From Corynebacterium pelargi (lineage in GTDB: Bacteria; Actinomycetota; Actinomycetes; Mycobacteriales; Mycobacteriaceae), in the NCBI RefSeq assembly GCF_014635485.1, contig NZ_BMCX01000003.1, positions 310,001 through 374,000 on the forward strand: a DNA stretch of 64,000 bases. Direction: 5' to 3'. This document shows, piece after piece, positions 62,527 to 64,000 of the stretch (the first letter of the stretch is position 1; every line of letters begins with the position of its first letter). Position numbers and translations under genes: made by a program. The notes under the pieces are model-generated. The model searched no databases, was not told the origin of the DNA, and saw only the letters and a list, made by a program, of their open reading frames with translations.

Positions 62527-64000
62527 CGCCGCCAACCCCCAGAGCCATACCCTCCGCGCTTCGGCCCGCGGTCGCGGAAGGGATTTAAGCCCTTCTCCCC
62601 CACGCTGCCATCGGGGTTCACACCGGTCTGGCCGTTAAAGGGCACATCTTCAAGCGCGCTGCTTAAATCACGGCCGCGTCGTGCACCCGAGCCCGTATCC
62701 ACGGGTTGGCCGGCAATGCGGATACCGCGTGGAGTAATGGATGCCCCGGCACCGCGCATAAGCTCCACGTACCCGCCTGTCAGTGCTGCTTCGCCATTGA
62801 CCTTCTCAATGACCAAGCGGCTGAGCATGTTCTGGCCTACCGCCTGGCTTAATGCTTGCACCACCAATTGTGCGAGTGTTTCTTGACTAATACCGGGCGG
62901 AGGATCTAAGAGCGTGAGCGTTTTTCCGCCACGGGTGAGGTGGGCTGCAAGGAGGCCGTCGATAAGCACCACAACCGCACCGGCGGACCTGCTGAGTGTT
63001 CCTTGCACCTCTGGCCACGCCAAGGCCGCGCCATAGGGGTTGGCGGGATCGCAGGCAGCAAGAACCACCACGGTTGGTTCCTTGGTGCCACTGGGCCAGC
63101 CTTCAACATCTGGAGTATCGCTCAGGCCACGCAACCAGTCGATCACCGCAGGGGTAGAAAACTGTGCGCCACCGAGACCTTCAATGATGTAGCCGCGCAT
63201 GGCTTTACCGGACTCTTCAAAGCGCGTGAGCACGCGGTAGGCCAGCGCAAAGCCACCCAATACATCTTCTGCCACCACGCTGCCACGGGTGACTACACCA
63301 TAGCGATCCAACCAGGCCTCGCCGTGGGCTACCGAACGGGCGGTGGCATCGGAATTGGCCAGCGGTGCCATAGCCCAACGGCCTTTCATATCCTCCGGTT
63401 GGCCAGCCCTTTGTGCCTGGGCAAAGCTGGTGCGGCCCATGCGCAGCCGGGAGCGATTCGGTGTACGCCGTGCGCGGTGCGATGCCTTGCCGCCACCTCC
63501 TGCTGCAGCAAGGCGCGCGCGGATCGGGGTGAAGCTATCGGGAGAGACTAAGCCTGCCTCGAACAAACCCCAGAGGGCCTCGCGGATTTCTAAGTCCGTG
63601 GCCGTGCCGTGAATCAAACCGAGGTCTTCGCCACTGACTTCCTCACGCAATGCAGCAAATAAGAAGCTGCCGCCGTGGCGCATGACCTCAAGCAACTGGG
63701 TTTGTAAGTGGCTTAGTTCCACCTCAGCAGGCTCAGGCATGAGCTCTGCTGCATAGTCACTCGGCAGCAACATCACCCAAGGATCCGCTGCTCCGGCACT
63801 GCCTGCGCCTACCACGAGTACCTCACCGGATGCGGTGAGCTCATCTAAATCCAGTGGCGAGTAGTTCCGCACACGCTGCGGTAACACCAGCGTTTCCCAA
63901 GCAGAAGCCGGAAGGCGCACGCCGGCGAGTTGTTCGACCACGGCAAACACACCATCGGCACCCATGGCCTCGGGGCGCTCGCCCACCGCCGCCACCTGCT
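62523..64000 (-). CDS. lhr: ATP-dependent helicase Lhr, C-terminal part
   Basis: The frame is open at the right edge of the window, so only about 490 C-terminal residues are seen. They have LHGTATDLEIREALWGLFEAGLVSPD-like sequence (LIHGTATDLEIREALWGL), DVLGGFALAYRVLTRFEESGKAMRGY in pieces such as YRVLTRFEESGKAMRGYIIE, and an ending FRDRGPKRGGYGSGGWRR. These belong to the winged-helix and C-terminal domain of the large actinobacterial Lhr, a 3'-5' helicase in DNA repair. The helicase motifs lie beyond the window. The neighbouring nei2 is the usual partner in mycobacteria. Confidence 0.88.
   Translation of the reverse strand, partial: QVAAVGERPEAMGADGVFAVVEQLAGVRLPASAWETLVLPQRVRNYSPLDLDELTASGEVLVVGAGSAGAADPWVMLLPSDYAAELMPEPAEVELSHLQTQLLEVMRHGGSFLFAALREEVSGEDLGLIHGTATDLEIREALWGLFEAGLVSPDSFTPIRARLAAAGGGGKASHRARRTPNRSRLRMGRTSFAQAQRAGQPEDMKGRWAMAPLANSDATARSVAHGEAWLDRYGVVTRGSVVAEDVLGGFALAYRVLTRFEESGKAMRGYIIEGLGGAQFSTPAVIDWLRGLSDTPDVEGWPSGTKEPTVVVLAACDPANPYGAALAWPEVQGTLSRSAGAVVVLIDGLLAAHLTRGGKTLTLLDPPPGISQETLAQLVVQALSQAVGQNMLSRLVIEKVNGEAALTGGYVELMRGAGASITPRGIRIAGQPVDTGSGARRGRDLSSALEDVPFNGQTGVNPDGSVGEKGLNPFRDRGPKRGGYGSGGWRR

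Overview
This window reads as a stretch of core chromosome from a Corynebacterium species. The evidence is the gene content and order: a BetP-type betaine carrier beside a protein O-mannosyltransferase, an AmtR-like nitrogen regulator, the rsmI-metG-tatD-rpf2-rsmA-ispE-abcF series, galU next to a gephyrin-like glp and its membrane partner, purN-purH beside a PerM-like protein, and pgi close to a short AroQ chorismate mutase and pcrA. Coding is dense, with many 4-nt overlaps and several genes that look leaderless. I see no rRNA or tRNA gene, insertion sequence, prophage or CRISPR array.

Layout. 1-9.5 kb: a cut-off DUF4184 gene, a hypothetical, a HAD hydrolase, an enoyl-CoA-hydratase-fold hydrolase, PPK2, a small monooxygenase, an MFS-like membrane protein, a GltB-like FMN enzyme and a PepSY protein. 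9.5-20 kb: one long minus-strand series ending in cell-wall and translation genes (rsmI, metG, tatD, rpf2, rsmA, ispE, an ABC-F ATPase, a membrane alpha/beta hydrolase). 20-25.5 kb: a YkvI-like carrier, betP, and divergent pmt. 25.5-33.7 kb: a zinc-finger membrane protein, DoxX, glpR/sepX-like, GNAT, glp, galU, then 5-FTHF cyclo-ligase, SAF protein, mscL, a 64-aa conserved-looking small protein and moaB. 33.7-37.4 kb: an HtrA/PepD protease and two divergent groups of ribosomal protein genes (rpmE2-rpmF; rpmB-rpmG-rpsN-rpsR), the zinc-ligand-bearing families all in cysteine-poor form. 37.5-44.5 kb: a DUF294-like protein, amtR, citE, purH, purN, a PerM homologue and a DUF2798 protein. 44.5-50 kb: a 722-bp non-coding region with nested hairpins, an M23 peptidase, and a PadR-controlled ABC exporter with a perfect 12-bp inverted-repeat operator. 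50-64 kb: pcrA, chorismate mutase, succinate-semialdehyde dehydrogenase, pgi, small membrane proteins, and a DNA-repair group (photolyase, nei2, mug, lhr).

How the genes connect. Envelope growth and osmotic control recur: betP, mscL, rpf2, the M23 peptidase, glp/glpR and the PerM homologue all serve the cell envelope or its division. Three of these (betP, rpf2, M23) carry upstream direct repeats of GTAAC-like half-sites spaced exactly 11 bp, which I read as candidate MtrA sites. The right end is dominated by repair of damaged bases, with nei2 and mug fired from overlapping divergent promoters in a 25-bp gap.

The items I would look at first are the structured non-coding region at 44571-45000 and the leader hairpins just after it, the 15-bp perfect hairpin whose arm lies where the citE ribosome binding site should be, the mutually exclusive hairpins between betP and the YkvI gene, and the nei2/mug shared promoter. 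All functions are inferred by reading motifs; no database search was run.
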